DNA of 64,000 nucleotides from Obelidium mucronatum. Taxonomy: Eukaryota; Chytridiomycota; Chytridiomycetes; Chytridiales; Chytriomycetaceae. The notes below the pieces were generated by a model. The model did no database searches. It was not told the origin of the DNA and was given only the letters and a program-made list of their open reading frames with translations. The stretch's first letter is position 1, and each line of letters starts with the position of its first letter. The translations under genes and the position numbers were made by a program. The stretch covers positions 310,001-374,000 of the forward strand of contig JAIVFH010000015.1 of NCBI GenBank assembly GCA_025765595.1. The letters are read 5' to 3'. Shown here one piece after another: positions 47,736 to 59,378 of this stretch.

Positions 47736-48407
47736 ATGACTGACGAGGAGCTCAAGGCGCTCGAGCAGGAGGAGTTCAACAACGGGCCCCTGTCGGTCCT
47801 CACACAGTCTGTCAAAAACAACACCCAGATCCTGATCTCGTGCAGAAACAACAGAAAACTATTGGCGCGAGTAAAGGCGTTGTACGTGTCTCCTTTGACT
47901 TTTGTATTCGAGTTTGTTGTCTTAAGTCGTCTTTTTCTAACCCACAGCGACCGACACTGCAACATGGTCCTCGAAAACGTCAAAGAGGTTAACATCTTTT
48001 CTATATTCTGCCATGGGATTTTTTATAATGGAGGAGGGGCGAGTGCAACGGATACGCAAAAATTCACCTTTGGACTGCGCAATAATGCGGGGGCGATTCA
48101 GCTCCATTCCATCACACATATTCTGAACGGAAAAACTTTCGCGAATTCAATTCTCGATAACTCTTCTGGGATCATCAGAGATTTAACATCTTGTTATTCC
48201 GCTTGTGTCTGTTAGATGTGGACCGAAACTCCTCAAGCTGGAAAGGGTAAAAAGAAGGCGAAGCCTGTAAACAAGGATCGTTTCATCAGCAAGTTGTTCC
48301 TTCGAGGCGATTCTGGTATTTATTTTATTAGGGTTCCAATTGCCCACTAATTCATTTTTGTAGTTATCCTCGTTCTTCGAAACCTGGCCAAAGAAACTTC
48401 ACAATGA
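47736..48407 (+). CDS. Small nuclear ribonucleoprotein Sm D2
   Basis: Exons 47736-47881, 47948-47987, 48216-48315 and 48364-48407 join in frame to 109 residues. The Sm1 motif is [20 protein letters not shown] and [14 protein letters not shown]; the Sm2 motif is FLRGDSVILVLRN. The loop with [14 protein letters not shown] between them is typical of SmD2. The protein forms the heteroheptameric Sm ring on U1, U2, U4 and U5 snRNAs with SmD1, F, E, G, B and D3. Length is as expected. Intron 2 is 228 bp, several times longer than other introns in the window. Confidence 0.93.
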
Positions 48408-48574
48408 AATGGCTAGTGCTGTCGTTTTTTATATGTATATCATACTGTTGGGGCAAGTCAAGGAAATGGAACTTGAAACCATTAAAAAATACTTAAAAAA
48501 TATATTTTGCGAAAATCCCGCATAATAACGATATTGGATAATGATACGACCGTGGTTTAGAATATCTTGGCTGA

Positions 48575-51500
48575 TTACTCTGCATCAACTCCAACCACAG
48601 CATTGAAGATGGGATACATGTCCACCATTAGAATCACCCTCATCCCAGAAACACCACCAGCACTACTACCACCATCTTCATCCACACCACCACCAACCCC
48701 AGAGCTCCAAGATGATCCTGGAACACTCAATTTCACTTCCACAGAGTCCCCGCCAAAAACAGGCGTCACTTTCAACCCATTCTTGTAATCCACAAACAAC
48801 GGAACCCCCTTCTTATCATCCACCACTACAATCCCAAACACAGGTACTTGCCCTTTTACAATCGGTTTCCCTCCAACACTACCAATCGCACAGGTTATAA
48901 TATACTCGGTTCCCAACCAGCCGCTCCTCTTGACACTTACTTTCTTGACAACCCACTGCTGTTGCTGCTTCTCAGACGCCAGCGGCGTATTATACAACCT
49001 TCCTCGAACAGCTCCGACAGTCACAATCCTCCCTCTAGAGCTACACATGTTTGTTTGGATCGCCCCAATCAAACTACTTATGCTATCTCCACACCAGGAA
49101 CTCCAAGTCATCCAACTAGGCGCTTTCGGGGTTCCAAACACGTATTCTAACGGAGGAAGAAGAAGACGACGACGACAAGAACGCCGCCGAAGACGATGGG
49201 TTATTACTTTCTCCACCGCTCGTTGTTGTAAAAGTCCCAGTGTTGTCTACAGCAGGCACTACATCGAAATGAGACGCGATTGTGAATCCAGCCATGGGTA
49301 TCGGCGGTCCACCCGTAATCAAGGAAAACTGAGAAACGAGTTCAAAGGTAACGTTATCTCGATTATACACTGTCAATGTCCCTGGCGCCAGCGTTGGTGT
49401 CGTTGGGTCCAACGAGATGGTTCCATCATGGTTAAGAAGCCCTGCAGCGATCCAGAGAATATATTCTGTCGTGTTTGGATTGTTTGAAGAAAGTCTGTGG
49501 ATCGTGGACGCGAGGAGGTTGACGCTGTCGAACCCGATTTGGTTCAATGAGATCCAGGATGGTGGGTATGATGGTTTGAGGTTGTAAATGTGGAGAGTTG
49601 TAGCTGCTGTTGCTCCAGTGTTTCCTGTTGAGATTTTCGATAGGATTCCGGATGCGGCTGAGGGTTTCGGGGGTGCTGTTTTGAAGGTGAAGGTCTTCTT
49701 GGTTGACACCATGCTGTTGTCAAACATTGTGACAGTCATGTTGTATTTTGTGTCGCTTTCCAAAAATCCTTTGGAGTTTATGAGGATGCTTCCTGAGGTT
49801 GAGAGGTAATCAATCAGCAACGCGTTGGTCGGTGGGAAAAGTTCAGCAGTTGCTTGGAGGACATGCGCCTGCACGTGTCTTGTTGTCCGGAAACAATCAA
49901 GAGGCGGATGTGGAATTCTCCTTCAATTGGAAAGTCTTCTGGGAGTGTGCGGGAAATGATTCCTCCCGGGTAGACATAGTAGAGGTTTCGGCCTTCGTCT
50001 GAAGTGACTCCGATAGCTTTCGAGTCTGTAAAACAACGCTTGTCGTGTTTGGTCTTTTCGTCGAGGCAGTATCGGTATGGAACAGAGATGATTCGACCGT
50101 CTTCGGATCCAAAGATAACACTAGCATGGCCGAGTGCTGGTGAAGCATTGATTTCACGATGATCGGGATCCTAGATTTATTGTTAACTTTGTGATGTCTC
50201 TTCTTTCTACCTTCCCAAAAAAGAAAATATCAAACCTCTGTGGTATCAAAAGCCCAAATCAAATGCCCATTCACTGGATTCAAGGCATAAATCATTCCAT
50301 TTGCAGCACCAAAGTAGACGGCGTCAAGAGCTAGTGCAGGAGAAGTGCGAATGGGGTAGTTGACGCGGAATCGCCAGACTGATTTCCCAGTTTCAGAATT
50401 GAGGGCATAAAAGACTCCATCTTGACTTCCAAAGTAGATTTGTCGTCGAGCAGCGTCTACGGCAACGCCTCCATAGATTTGATCGGCAGCAGAGAAGGTC
50501 CATACTGTATGTAAGGTATGAGATGGTTGTAGTCTCGTTGGTACCTTGAGAAAGAGGTGAAGAAGAAGAATAATACACCGCCTACGGCGGTAAGAACCGC
50601 CTTTGGCGTAAAGAAATTGTAAAATGAAAAAAAAAAATACCGCCTACGGCGGTGAAGGCCCGCCTACGGCGGTAAGATCCGCCTTTGGCGTAAAGAAATT
50701 GAAAAAAAATGAAGAAAAAAAAAAGGAATACCGCCTACGGCGGTGAGACCCGCCTACGGCGGTAAGATCCGCCTTCGGCGTAAAGAAATTGAAAAAAATG
50801 AAGAAAAAAAAAAGAAATACCGCCTTCGGCGGTGAAGACCCGCCTTCGGCGGTGAGACCCGCCTTCGGCGGTGAAGACCCGCCTTCGGCGGTGAAGACCC
50901 GCCTTCGGCGGTGATGCCCGCCTACGGCGATGATGCCCGCCTACGGCGGTGAAGACCCGCCTTCGGCAGTAAAGAAACCCGCCTTCGGCGGTAAATCGGC
51001 GGTAGATACCCGCCTACGGCGGTAAAGACACGGTGAACGCCTTCGGCGATATGTACTTCACCAGTATGCCCAGTAGTATGATTAACACCCCTCATGATAC
51101 CATTCCAAGAACCAATAAAAACCAACCTCAAATCCGCCTCTACAGCAGGGCCACTTGAAATAGAATTCATTTCTTCATGAAACCAAATACATTTCCCAAA
51201 TCGATCCAATTTAAAATATTTCCCATTCATTGCAGTACCAATGACACTACCAGAACGAGTGATTGCAGGACCAGACCAAATAGTACCGTAGGGCAAAGGA
51301 CCCGGATAAAAACTGTATGCTTCTGAACCGTTTGCATAGATGGAGTATAATCTGTAATCATCGTTTCCAACATAGACACGACCATCGATGGGAGAGATTG
51401 CAACTTGTCCTTCAAACCAGGTACTCGTACCACCATTTGCACTAATAAATTCGGATTCACCACATGTGAAGCCTTGATTTTGGTCAGCAGTTTCTGCTTG

Positions 51501-52202
51501 ATGATGGGCCGCAAACTTCCAATTGATTGCTCCAGTGTGGTAAGACGCGTTGTACACGTGGCCATCGCCACTCGCAAAGATGACGTTGCTTCCGTGGATG
51601 GCGGCGGCACTGTCGATAATCTCGCCGGTGGAGATCCGCCAGAATTCTTTGCCGGTCGCCTCGTCGAGCGCGTAGAACTTTCTGTCAGCGGAGCCGATCA
51701 GCACGAAGCCGTCGGCGCTCACTGCGGGCACGGAGAAGATGCCGCGGCCCGTCTGGAAGGCCCAGTAGTCTGCGCCCGAGTCCGCGCCGGAGTCCGGCTT
51801 TGTCCACGTGCGCATCCGGACGAAGCCCGTGTTTTCGCAGTCTGCGCGGAACGACGGCCACGGCGCCACGTGCGGCGGCAGGTCGCTGGCGAGCGGCGCC
51901 CGCTGGTGGCGCGTGGTCGGGAACAGCGGGAAGAGCGCGCGGAGGCGCGTCGCAAGACCCGACACGGAAGACGGCGCCGGCGCCACAGCGACGCTGGCCG
52001 CCGCGGCGGCGAGCGCGAGGCCGGCGACAAGCAGCGGCGGCGTGGCTAGACTTGTCGAGTCGGGGCGGCGCGCGGGGCGCGAGGTGGCGGCAGTGCCACC
52101 CGCGGCCTTGCTTCTGCGCGGCGACGCCGTCTTGGTCTTGGCGCGTCTGGCCGAAGGTGCGCGCGTGCGCGTGCGGCTTCGCGTTGCGACTCGGTCGGCC
52201 AT
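48575..52202 (-). CDS. PQQ-type beta-propeller repeat membrane protein
   Basis: Start at 52202 in a GC-rich exon: a basic Arg/Lys/Thr-rich N-terminal tail of about 45 residues, then a membrane segment (PPLLVAGLALAAAAASVAVA), then propeller blades of the PQQ_2 kind: FVLIGSADRKFYALDEATGK, VIFASGDGHVYNASYHTGAI, VYVGNDDYRLYSI, VFIGSWNGIMRGVN, IYFGSQDGVFYALNSETG and VYFGAANGMIYALNPVNG. An intron at 50505-51061 (phase 1, 557 bp, filled by GC hairpins) separates GHT from VWTF. After the blades the gene continues as an extracellular-type region with KTFTFKT and TTEYILWIAAG to 48575. The frame changes near 49,130-49,145 and is not resolved there. It is probably a type II membrane glycoprotein; ligand unknown. 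Confidence 0.7.
50577..51048. repeat. Array of GC-rich hairpin units inside an intron
   Basis: About twenty units of CCGCCTACGGCGG or CCGCCTTCGGCGG and truncated CCGCCTTTGGCG. Each full unit is a 5 bp perfect stem (CCGCC/GGCGG) with a three base loop. In the first part units come in sets separated by TAAAGAAATTGAAAAAAA-type spacers, a higher-order repeat of about 90 bp. In the second part they are packed at about 15-17 bp. The array fills most of the 557 bp intron 50505-51061. Single related units occur at 46736-46877. Confidence 0.9.
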
Positions 52203-52455
52203 TTTGAAGCGAGTTTTTTGACTTTGGAGAGTGTTTGTAAATCTGAAGTGTGGACATCAGTCATTGAAAAAAGCCTCGATCGACAAACGCGAGGAGGAAT
52301 ACTAAGACAGACGCGTGGAATAAGTAATATCAGTAGTGATAACAATCATGTACCAGCTTTATCTTCACGCACTGCAACGAAACACACATACTCTCATCAC
52401 ACTCTCATCATCATAGGGCTGTCACTCAACGCAAGCATCACATCTATAAAATGAC

Positions 52456-53957
52456 TCAACATCCTTGGTACCAGACGATCCACTTTCCGGCCTGGCAGTA
52501 GTACATGGTATTCACAGAGCACTGTGATACTCCAGTACAAGGCTGTCCAACAACTGGGCCACCAGAGGTGCCAGTAGTCGATGATTTTGCTGCTGTTGTG
52601 GTAGTAGTTGTTGTAGTTGTTGTAGTTGGCGCCTTTGTAGTGGACAAGGTCGTGGTTGTGGATGCCTTTGTCGGTGTACTACTCGTTGTCGCCTTCGTTG
52701 TAGCCTTTGTTGTAGCGGTAGTGCTAGTAGTCTTTGATGTAGCTGGACTGGATCCTCCTGCAAGCGACAACTCAACAATAAAACCAATAGTGCTCTTTGC
52801 AAAAGCAGCGACATGGGGAACAGAAACGACAGACAAAACATCCAAAAATGTTCCATCCGCATTCACTTTATCCACTCCATCAAAACCATCGGCATCAGTA
52901 CTTTCAAAAGCCATGGCAGAGTTGTATCCAGCATCGAACCACGACGCGTTGTCTGTGCATTCATAGCCGCACTTTTGGTTCAGAGCCTGAGGGAGTCCAA
53001 CATACGCTGCAACTGTAGCAGAGAGAAGTTTTGTTGCAGCAGATGTGGTGTAATCTGAAATTGGGGGAAACCAAAAAGTGCTGCGAAATCAGCAACACAC
53101 GCAAACAGATTGCACCTTCACTCAAAAACAAAAACAAAAAAAAAAAAAAAATACAGTACCAATATAAATCCCCATCTTCTGAGTCGTTCCAGGCTTAATA
53201 TACCCACTCTGATCCAAATTCAAATACGAAACAACCTCAATTCCTTTCGCCGCATACGCATTCGCAATATCCTTGCTTCCAAGAAGCCCCAACTCTTCAC
53301 CCGCATACCAGTGAAACTCAATCGGCCGACCCGGAATGAATCCAGTCGTGGTCAAAACACGAAGCGCTTCAAACACAGCCACAGATCCAGACGCACAGTC
53401 ATCAGCCGCCGGATTCGGACCTCCTACACCTTGTGGGCCTCCGTACGCGGCAGTGTCAAAGTGAGATCCTGTGATGACAATTCCCCGGGCAGTTGTGGGA
53501 GTTACGGCTTCGTATCTCGCGATAACGGATGGCTGGATGAAGCCGGAGTGCTTGTAGAGATATACTGACAATTTGGCACCAGCTGGGACGGGAAGCGCCT
53601 GGACTGTGGACATGATCTATTTGCATAGGCTCTTCTTTTAGCGGAGGAAAAAAACGGATTCACTATCTTTACCCAATTAGCGGCGTCAACTCCATTCTGC
53701 GACTTGTAGTACCTCTCTGGAAACTGCGTAAGCCTAGTCATCCACGTAGTGATCTGGCCCTGATCAACCTTCGTCAAAAGAGGGTTCACAACAGACTGGA
53801 AAGCAGGTGCCGTTGGAAGAGCGATTGGACTTGGAGGGGCGGCTCGAGCGGCCAGATTTGGAGAAGCCATGTCTCTCAAGTCATGGTGGACTGGGACATT
53901 TGGACGCATTGCCAGGGATACAGAGGCAAGGACCGCGAGCACCGAGAAAAGCTGCAT
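52456..53957 (-). CDS. Secreted M28 family zinc aminopeptidase (copy 2) with C-terminal Cys-rich module
   Basis: Exons 53957-53673, 53616-53160 and 53054-52456 join in frame to 446 residues; introns of 56 and 105 bp lie at the same two positions and phases as in copy 1 (1017-2321). Signal peptide MQLFSVLAVLASVSLA. The same metal and catalytic motifs are intact: GSHFDT, DDCASG, GEELGL, LNLDQSG and SVPHVAAF. Beyond the peptidase domain it has a long Thr/Ala-rich linker (52,600-52,740) and a four-cysteine module ending in CQAGKWIVWYQGC, resembling small fungal carbohydrate-binding modules such as CBM19; that assignment is tentative. Such a tail would tether the enzyme to wall or substrate polysaccharide. 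Confidence 0.9.
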
Positions 53958-54621
53958 TTTTTTTTTTTTGGCGTGGGGATATTGGTTCCCCTCTTTTTTT
54001 TTTTATCTTCATTCATGGGTCATGTGGTCACCAGCAATTTTTGGGTGTTGGAAAATTTAATTGCACCGTCGGTGGCTTTGTGTTTCAATTTTCCTTTTTA
54101 GATCGTTTCTAGGCGTTAACAAAGGAAGCTTTCCAAAATGATGGATCTTATTCTACCTCTGCAAAAAGACGTGGTGGAGACCCGAGGTGGCTCTGGAAAG
54201 ATCACAGGCTCAACTGACACATTAAATGCCGATTAAATTAGTAAAATTTTGATATTGAGGGAGTTGTGTGCTTGTAGTTCAAATTAAGATGGTTTTTAAA
54301 CACTACCAGAAGTCGGGGAAACAGACACAATTTTTGGTGCCACCTGTGGACGTGTCACGTCAAAGGGCAGCATGTGGTCAGCATGGAGTTTTTGGTAGCA
54401 AAATTTTCCATGCTCTTACAAGCAAACAGCATTCAAAATAGTAGGGTACACATTGAAAACCTTCCTCCATCACTGTAAGAATTTCTGATGCTGAGATGAA
54501 AAAAAGATTATAGGACCCACCTGGCATTCCTTATCTGGGAAAAGTTGGGAATTTGATCTACTGGGGTATATAATTTGAAACAACGGAGAATACATAAAGC
54601 GTATCACATTTGTAGCACATT
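53958..54621. other. Intergenic interval without a recognised gene
   Basis: About 660 bp upstream of the M28 copy 2 gene and before the first retroelement frame. It has poly-T runs near 53,957-54,004. No LTR or target duplication was recognised that would mark the left end of the plus-strand retroelement. Confidence 0.4.
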
Positions 54622-56461
54622 GTGATTACTTTCCTGGTTTTGACAAAGAACCTTCAAACAATACACAATCCATATGTGCATTATAGTAGGCCACCGTCTA
54701 TCCCTAGTGAGAAAGAGATAGATGTTTTCTTGGAGAAGGATTCAGAAGTGGAACCAATCGAATTAGATAAATGCATACCAATTGAAGAACTCATGAGATT
54801 GCGAGCAAAATCTGCTCCAGTATCTCCCCTAGTTCCGATTGAGGGGGGGAGAGAGTTAAGAAAGAAAAGGAGAAGGTCAATTCAACGTGTGAGGTTTGAA
54901 ATTGATGAAGATAAAAAGACAATCAAACCTTTGTTCAAAACTGAAGCAGATGTTGATCAATTGGTTGATGACATAGTGAAAAATGTACCAGAATTGTTGG
55001 TTGATTCTGACAGTGGAGATGAATCTGAGAAACCGCAAAGTTCAACAAAACCAAATGAGAAATTGAAAACTTCTTCTGATAAAGATAAAATGGTTGAGGA
55101 GCCATTTATTAGTGAAAAAGATCAACTTAAACAAATTGAGAAAGCGTTTGAGGATTGGGGAATAACAAAGGAAATGAGAAAATCAAAGCTCAAATTCCAA
55201 CAACTAGAGGTTTTAGAAGGAAACTTGAGAGAAAAATGAAAAAGAAATAAGTAAAGGAAAAGTGATGAGAGTGAGAGCTTTTCTGAATGATCATGTGATA
55301 TTTTCAATTGTAAAGGCAACAATGTGGGGGTTTTTGGAGAAAATAAAACTGTACCCTGATGCAAATTCATATCCTAAGCAGAGGATTGATATTAAAGACT
55401 TACATCATCTTCCTAAGAATCAAAGGGAAGCACGTGCGCATAAATATGCAGACAAATTCAGAGAGGCTGAGAAAGATGAATTGAATTCTCACCATGTAAG
55501 GAATACAGGGAATTTTTGATATGCACCTAATGGTAGAGAGATTTTAAAATTGAAATGGGTTTATGATTATAAACTTGACATGGTGAACAGGTGTGTGTTG
55601 AGATTTAAGGCTCGCTTGGTAGCGGCAGGCTATGACCAAGTCAAGGGAATTGATTTTAAGGAGACCTTTGCTCCTGTAATCAGACAGTAATCTGTGAGAT
55701 TGATGTTGGTAGTAGCAATGTTATTGGGAATGCATATACATCGGATTTCTCTACGGCATATTCAAGAAGCCAAACTATATGAAAACAGCACCTGGTTATC
55801 CTTAGACAGATGAAATGGAAAGACCATTAGTTTGTGAATTGGTGAAGGCAATTTATGGCTTACACCAAAGTGCACGTGAATAATTTGAAACATTGTCAAA
55901 CTATTTAGTAAGTCAGGGATATAAACGGATGATAAACAATCTGTGTATCTTTATTAAAGTTGATCCTGAAAGTGGAAAATCAACATATGTATTGGTATAT
56001 GTGGATGATTTCTTGATTATGTCCAGTGACACAAATGAAGGGTGTGATGAAAATGGAATGTGCTATCAAAGATATGAAGGAAACCAAACACATGATTGGA
56101 CTTCACTTTGAGAGAGTTGAAGGCGGTGTAATTGTGGGACAACCTGAATACACAAAAACATTGTTAGAATTGTTTGAGATGTGGAATACGGAAGTGAATG
56201 AAAAAGTTATTCCAGTTGAAAAAAAAACAGTCTCCAATTATTCCGTACTGGGAACATCATGAGAATAGTTCTAAAACAGTTGAGAAGCTATATGAGAGAT
56301 ATAGATTGTTGGTGATGAGTTTGTATTACCTTGTGCATATGATATTTAATTTCCTGTGAATATCTTATCGCAGTACATGGAGGATCCAAGGGATCATGAT
56401 TGGCAAGCAACAATGCAGATTATGAAATACTTGCAAGGCACATGGGATTTTGGATTATTCT
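54622..56461 (+). pseudogene. Ty1/copia retroelement (older, plus strand), left part
   Basis: An open frame of 205 codons (54622-55239), acidic and Lys-rich (RRSIQRVRFEIDEDKKTIK), lies where copia elements have the region between integrase and reverse transcriptase. From 55262 the copia reverse-transcriptase domain follows in broken frames: LKLKWVYDYKLD, RFKARLVAAGYDQVKG and DFKETFAPVIRQ, then the catalytic YVDD motif near 56,000 and MKYLQGTWDFGLFL near 56,420. There are several stops and frame changes, so it is inactive. The coding sequence stops at 56461 because a second copia element is inserted there and resumes at 62013. Confidence 0.8.
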
Positions 56462-57003
56462 TGAGAGGACTATAAGGTGCAAACGGGGCGGGTTCGGGGT
56501 CAGGTTTAGGTCAATCCCAAAAAAAACGGGTTCGGGGAAGAGCCCAATCCCGAACCCGCCCCAAAACCCGGCGGGTTTAAGAGAAAATCTGTTAGAAAAC
56601 TGATTTATTTGAATTTTCACAAATATCAGCTAATTTCCCACTCTGAAACCCGCCGCGAAACCTGCCGGGTTACGATTCAAAATCAAAACAAGACGGAATT
56701 AAATTTTAAAAGCCGCAAATTTTGGCAACAAAATTGGAATTAACAGAATATTATATTTGTTGGTCTTGATTAATAAATTTTATTGAGGGTTTTAAGGGAG
56801 AATATGTAACCCACAAGTCTTTCAGGTATTGTTGGGTCAGGTTTGCACTCATCCCTGACCCGGCCCCGCAACCATCGGGTACGGGTCAACCCGAACCCGC
56901 TCGCACCTTAGAGGATTAGGCAAGTAGACTAGGATTTTAGGAGAAAAGATAATATATTCTAATAGACACACAAAGTAATAAAGAATCATGATCTAGCAAC
57001 ACA
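56462..57003 (-). repeat. 3' LTR of the minus-strand copia element, interrupted by a MITE
   Basis: LTR sequence is 56462-56472 plus 56919-57003 (96 bp), with 56473-56918 being the MITE and its duplicated target. It aligns along its length with the 5' LTR at 61020-62012. Confidence 0.85.
56473..56910. mobile_element. hAT-like MITE with 8 bp target duplication
   Basis: 438 bp element with imperfect inverted ends, TAAGGTGCAAACGGGGCGGG at left and TAAGGTGCGAGCGGGTTCGG as reverse complement of the right, flanked by GAGGACTA (56465-56472) and GAGGATTA (56911-56918), 7 of 8 matching. The interior has several GGGTTCGGG/CCCGAACCC palindromic blocks and no coding capacity. An 8 bp duplication and TA-GGTGCAAAC-GGGCGGGTTCGGG-like ends are typical of hAT-derived MITEs. 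Confidence 0.75.
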
Positions 57004-57357
57004 CTTCCCCCAATCTTTGTTCTTTGATCATGCCAACTCCATCCAGGCAATCATTGAATTGTGGTTTGACGAGTGCTTTTGTTCCAATATCAGCCCACAT
57101 ATACTTGGTTGGGCAGGTTAGATGGTTCTAAGAGCTACTTATTCTCATACATACATGTATTTGATGTCCATTTGGCAAGTTTTTTGTCACTTAGATACGT
57201 CTTTCAGGTTGTCAAGTGTTCTTGTGCTGTTGCAGTATTGGACGGTTGGTCTTGTGAGTAGCCGCACCATTCAAGGAAGTTGCCGCACCATTGTGTTTTG
57301 CAGGTGAGTGAATGCGTCAAGTTTGGAAGTTACTGTAGAGTCGTGTACTGTTGATTG

Positions 57358-58052
57358 TTAGAAGCGTTGGCTGATAACTGCTGCTCCTCCAAGTTTGTCA
57401 ATTATTCCAGTGACGTATTTTTGTGCTGATTTGTCTCTGGTGTAGTCCGGTAGCAGGGATGCGATCACTTTCCCGTTGTCGTATTCCATAAGTTCCAGGT
57501 ATTTCTCAACCATTGTTCTTCTGTATTCAATTTGATCCATTGCCATTGTTGTTGGAGAGCTTTTGGTGATTGGAATCCCTACAAAGTTTCCATCGGTTTC
57601 CGCAACTTTAATTTTTAATTCAGTTTCGAGATGTCAAAAAATCTGTCTCTTTCTGCTTCCAGTCCTTTTGAATAATAAAATCTTTTGTCGTCAGCATGTG
57701 TAAATAGGAACATTTTGAGTTCCTTCTATTTTCTGAGGTTGGTGGATATATCTTCATGAATACTCCATCTTTGAATCTTGAATCGGAATTAGATGATGTA
57801 GGCACGTCGTATTTGATTTTGAGGCTGTTGTTTCTTCCCATTCAGACAGCATCTGGCTTTAAATGTTTTGTCGTCTGGTGGTGGTTTGTCTGAGTCTATT
57901 TTGATTTTTAGTACCCATAGAAAGGTGAGAAGATGTGTATCTGGATCAATTGTTTCTTCTCGAGTGAGTGTCAAGTCAACGTAGTTCTTGGGTGTGGTGT
58001 TCGGCCTCTTGTCTGATGACAAATTGGAAGTCCCATTGTTTATCAGTAGCAA
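57358..58052 (-). pseudogene. Copia reverse transcriptase/RNase H remnants (minus-strand element)
   Basis: 58052-57789 encodes LTFLWVLKIKID and TFKARCCLNGKK, matching the start of the copia reverse transcriptase. Downstream the frames are broken; a degenerate catalytic site (HADD in place of YVDD) appears near 57,690, and a copia C-terminal ADI.TKAL-like segment near 57,010-57,110. The part between is too short for a complete RNase H, so an internal deletion is likely. Confidence 0.6.
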
Positions 58053-58369
58053 TTCTTGCTGATCCTAGGTTTGGCATTCCAAGATTCCATGGTTTAGTTG
58101 TTGTTCTTCCAGATGTTTGGGTTGATGGGATTGGTGTTGATGGTGTTGGCGTTGGTTGTTCTGGGCAGTTGTTGAAGATGGTGTGGCTACTGCTGATTGG
58201 TTGGAACGGGCATCTTCAAATTCATCATTATTGTCGCTGTCTTCATCCTCTAATAATACTGGTGGAGTTTTGATGGTTTCAGGTTCGTCGTCGTCGAATC
58301 TGACTTTCTTCTTTTTAATTGTTCCATTGTCCAGATTAAATCCATTGTTGTCTCAAACTTTGTCCCAAA

Positions 58370-59378
58370 TTAATACGTTGTCGTTTTGGTGTTTTGGTTT
58401 CGCTTCAATAAATTGTACGTCTCTGGATTTATGGATGGATTTGGATTTATGGATGGATTTGACGCTGTTGAGGTCGGTGATGAGAAGATAGCCGGGATCT
58501 TCTTGGAATGGCATCCAATGTATTTGCTGTATCCGATAAAGATTCCTTCAATAGAGCGTGGTGATAGCTTTACAGCTGGTTGGTGTTTTGGTAGTAGGCG
58601 GCCAAAGGCTGGACAGAATAGTGGTTTTAGGTCTCTGATGAATGGTTTCTTTCCGCTGAGTGCTTCGTACACCCTTATTTTGAATCCTTTTTTGATGTAT
58701 ACGTTGTCAACATGGGTATTATATAGCAGTGAATGAAACCACAGGTGTTCCGGTTTCGCATTGTGGATTAGATCCGTTCTGATGCTTTCCAGTAACAGCT
58801 TGAACCATCCTTCAATTTCCCCATTAGATAAGTGTTTGTCTGCTCCTGATTCCCGTACTATTAGTCCGAGCTCTTTTAATTATTCTCAAAACCAGGTCGG
58901 TCGGTGTTTGCCCGCTTTGTCAAGATGTAACATCTTTACTTTCTGATTTAGGTACTGGCCTTCAAGCCAATTAATAGTGTATTTGATGAGGTTTGGATTG
59001 CTTCTTGAATCCAAAGGAGACTTTAAAGCCAATACAGATATGTGCTGATGATGATAGTGCTCCCACGTATCCTTCAATTGATAGGAATTTCTTTGGCATA
59101 ATAACAGTGTCGCACGTTAGTATGGCTATGGATTCAAAGGGTTTGTGTTTGATGCTGCCTTGGCAGGCTGTGGGTGTTGCGTTCTTGTTTCCCTTTGATG
59201 CAAGATGAGCAGTGGTAGGTTTTGCTGGTAGTTCTGCGTCAATTTTGGATAGGGTGAGGTTGCACCCGGTTACTCTGCTGTTCGCTATTGTGTGGCGTAA
59301 TTTTGATCTGCTGATGTGGCCCCAAGCATGCCATTTTCGAAGTTGTTCTTTGGAATTGTCTTGATAATCATTGCGCAC
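58370..59378 (-). pseudogene. Copia integrase remnants (minus-strand element)
   Basis: 59378-58971 contains a GAG-pre-integrase-like WHAWGHISRSKLR and a CDTVIMPK segment at the start of the integrase core. 59077-58886 carries LKSPLDSRSNPNLIKY. 58672-58370 carries ALSGKKPFIRDLKPLFCPAFGR and RSIEGIFIGYSKY, the conserved end of copia integrases (P.eal.GkkP, L..FGc, GiFiGYs). Frame breaks separate the pieces. Confidence 0.65.

Noticed and set aside
50577..51048. CRISPR array
   Set aside because: Regular GC repeats, but the units are adjacent hairpins with no unique spacers, in a eukaryotic intron.
51405..52221. Long plus-strand frames of up to 214 codons opposite the PQQ-propeller gene
   Set aside because: They are antisense shadows created by high GC and few stop codons in the GC-rich first exon; the minus strand carries the recognisable domain.
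52505..52966. Plus-strand frame with a Val-rich repeat
   Set aside because: It is the antisense of the Thr/Ala-rich linker of M28 copy 2.
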